Assembly (NCBI GenBank): GCA_945879115.1
Contig: CAMDUR010000002.1
Location: 38,280-102,279, forward strand
DNA: 64,000 bases
Origin: Polynucleobacter meluiroseus
GTDB taxonomy: Bacteria; Pseudomonadota; Gammaproteobacteria; Burkholderiales; Burkholderiaceae
Direction of reading: 5' to 3'
Shown here one piece after another: positions 62,574 to 64,000 of this stretch. Positions within the stretch are counted from its first letter, which is position 1; each line of letters opens with the position of its first letter. Position numbers and translations under genes: made by a program. The notes under the pieces are model-generated. The model was given only the letters and a program-made list of their open reading frames with translations, was not told the origin of the DNA and ran no database searches.

Positions 62574-64000
62574 GTGATCAAATTACAACATCCATTTGGC
62601 AATCAATACACGAATCAAATTCGAGTATTAGTGCTTGGTATGGGTGAGTCGGGTACAGCAATTGCTCGCTGGTGTTTAAGTCAGGGAGCAAAAGTAATAA
62701 TTGCTGATACTAGACAAAAAACTCAATTGTCAGAAATCGCCCTTCATTTCGAGAAAGCCGCTCGTGATTTAGGTGTTACTGACATACATTTTGGCGAATT
62801 AAACTCAGATTTATTGAGTGACATTGATATTGTTGCTATCAGCCCAGGCTTATCACCAATAGCAGAGCCAATAGAATTATTTATAAAAGAGCTTACTCAA
62901 AAAAATATTCCAATTTGGAGTGAGATCGAATTTTTTGCGCAAGCTATTCATGCTTTACGTATTGAACAAAACTATCAAACAAAAATTATTGGAATCACCG
63001 GTACAAATGGAAAAACAACTACAACAGCCCTGACAGGCTTGCTCTGTGAGCGCGCGGGAATGACTGTTAGTGTGGCCGGCAATATAAGTCCTGCGGCACT
63101 TGATAAGCTTTTAGATGTGAAAGAGTTGCCAAATATTTGGGTTTTAGAGTTATCAAGCTTCCAGCTACAACATACATATAGTTTAAATGCCGATGCTGCG
63201 ACTATTCTAAATATTACTCAGGATCACTTTGACTGGCATGGTGATATGGATCACTATTTAGCAGCAAAGGCAAAAATATTTGGTGAAAAAACTATTGCAG
63301 TTTTAAATCGTGATGATGATTTAGTCATTGGTTTGGCTGATCATTTATCAGCAACCCGAGTTATTACATTTGGCAATGAATCGCCGAGCGAAGAGGATGC
63401 TTTTGGTATTTTTCATGACACCGCAGCAGGTGGTATCGATTGGTTAGTTTGGGCTGAACCTGATGAAGAAGCTAATGAGCTAAAACTGAAGCGTCGAAGA
63501 AAAAAGTCAACAGAAGAGTCTGGGCCATTACGATTAAAACGCTTAATGCCAGCTGATGCTTTAAGGATTAAAGGTCGCCATAACGCTAGTAATGCGCTTG
63601 CTGCAATAGCTTTGACTAGCTCCATAGGTTTACCAATGAGTTCCTTATTGCACGGCTTACGTGAATATCAAGGTGAGCCGCATCGAGTCCAAAGTGTTTC
63701 AATTATTGATGGTGTTGAATATATTGATGACTCCAAGGGTACGAATGTTGGCGCGACGATTGCAGCATTGATTGGCTTAAGCGAGACTACAGGTCAGCAA
63801 GCGAAGATTGTTTTAATTGCCGGTGGTGAGGGTAAAGGTCAAGATTTTCAACCTTTGTTAGAACCTGTAGCAAGGTTTGCTAAAGCAGTCATATTGATTG
63901 GTCGCGATGCACCTCTCATTAAAAAAGCAATATTAAATTCTGGGGTTAATATTTTTGAAGTTGACACTTTAGAGTCTGCGGTTTTGCAGGCTTCAGAGTT
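62574..64000 (+). CDS. murD: UDP-MurNAc-L-Ala:D-Glu ligase, partial at right edge
   Basis: About 475 codons are visible and the frame is open at the window edge. GTG start 9 bp after mraY. LVLGMGESGTAIARW is the nucleotide-type N-terminal domain, GITGTNGKTTTTALTG the ATP loop and LKRRRKKSTEE a basic insertion of the central domain; DDSKGTNVGA follows. It adds D-glutamate to UDP-MurNAc-L-Ala. Confidence 0.95.
   Translation, partial: MIKLQHPFGNQYTNQIRVLVLGMGESGTAIARWCLSQGAKVIIADTRQKTQLSEIALHFEKAARDLGVTDIHFGELNSDLLSDIDIVAISPGLSPIAEPIELFIKELTQKNIPIWSEIEFFAQAIHALRIEQNYQTKIIGITGTNGKTTTTALTGLLCERAGMTVSVAGNISPAALDKLLDVKELPNIWVLELSSFQLQHTYSLNADAATILNITQDHFDWHGDMDHYLAAKAKIFGEKTIAVLNRDDDLVIGLADHLSATRVITFGNESPSEEDAFGIFHDTAAGGIDWLVWAEPDEEANELKLKRRRKKSTEESGPLRLKRLMPADALRIKGRHNASNALAAIALTSSIGLPMSSLLHGLREYQGEPHRVQSVSIIDGVEYIDDSKGTNVGATIAALIGLSETTGQQAKIVLIAGGEGKGQDFQPLLEPVARFAKAVILIGRDAPLIKKAILNSGVNIFEVDTLESAVLQASE

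Overview
The window looks like chromosome of a small-genome, AT-rich betaproteobacterium of the Burkholderiaceae, and Polynucleobacter or a close relative is my best guess. The reasons are the gene neighbourhoods (rpe-trpEGDC, a bioA-F-D cluster divergent from bioB, coq7 upstream of a mraZ-led dcw cluster), a Burkholderiales-type porin, Bug-type binding proteins and low-GC codon use. The species assignment is inference. I saw no tRNA, rRNA, insertion sequence, integrase or CRISPR array.

Positions 1-36,200 are a catabolic island for aromatic compounds. It opens with an outer-membrane DUF1302/DUF1329 pair. Three paralogous XylR/DmpR-type sigma-54 activators follow, each beside its own target operon. 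Regulator 1 (2910) precedes three tandem 14-bp palindromes, a sigma-54 promoter and an incomplete phenol hydroxylase operon (P1, P3, P4 only). Regulator 2 (7877, minus strand) is divergent from a sigma-54 promoter serving a ferredoxin reductase and two VanA-type Rieske oxygenases. Regulator 3 (18351) ends an operon with an SDR protein, a fused tautomerase and a thiolase, downstream of a catechol 2,3-dioxygenase. It faces a third sigma-54 promoter that reads into a tightly packed run of 13 genes (20228-32982): a second phenol hydroxylase alpha subunit, two crotonase-fold proteins, a MaoC-like protein, an aldehyde dehydrogenase, indolepyruvate:ferredoxin oxidoreductase-like IorA and IorB, a XylT-like ferredoxin, two more extradiol-type proteins, a cupin, a 2-oxopentenoate hydratase-family protein and an NTF2-like protein.

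My working model is ring hydroxylation to a catechol, meta-cleavage, oxidation and tautomerisation to a 2-oxo-dienoate-type acid, and then oxidative decarboxylation by IorAB to a CoA thioester that is finished by crotonases, MaoC and thiolase. The usual aldolase and acylating acetaldehyde dehydrogenase are absent from the window, and IorAB is the only enzyme in the run that could introduce CoA. The island closes with a porin/TetR pair, a perfect palindromic operator, a decayed tautomerase pseudogene and an HSD10-like dehydrogenase.

Positions 36,383-64,000 are housekeeping: trpC-trpD-trpG-trpE-rpe (minus), apaG, an unannotated 38-residue membrane protein, mltA, a canonical enoyl-CoA hydratase, a DUF3047 lipoprotein, an M20 amidohydrolase, an acyl-CoA synthetase, bioD-bioF-bioA with a Bug-type binding protein, bioB, a porin, coq7, and mraZ-rsmH-ftsL-ftsI-murE-murF-mraY-murD. 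murD runs off the right edge; the DUF1302 gene runs off the left edge.
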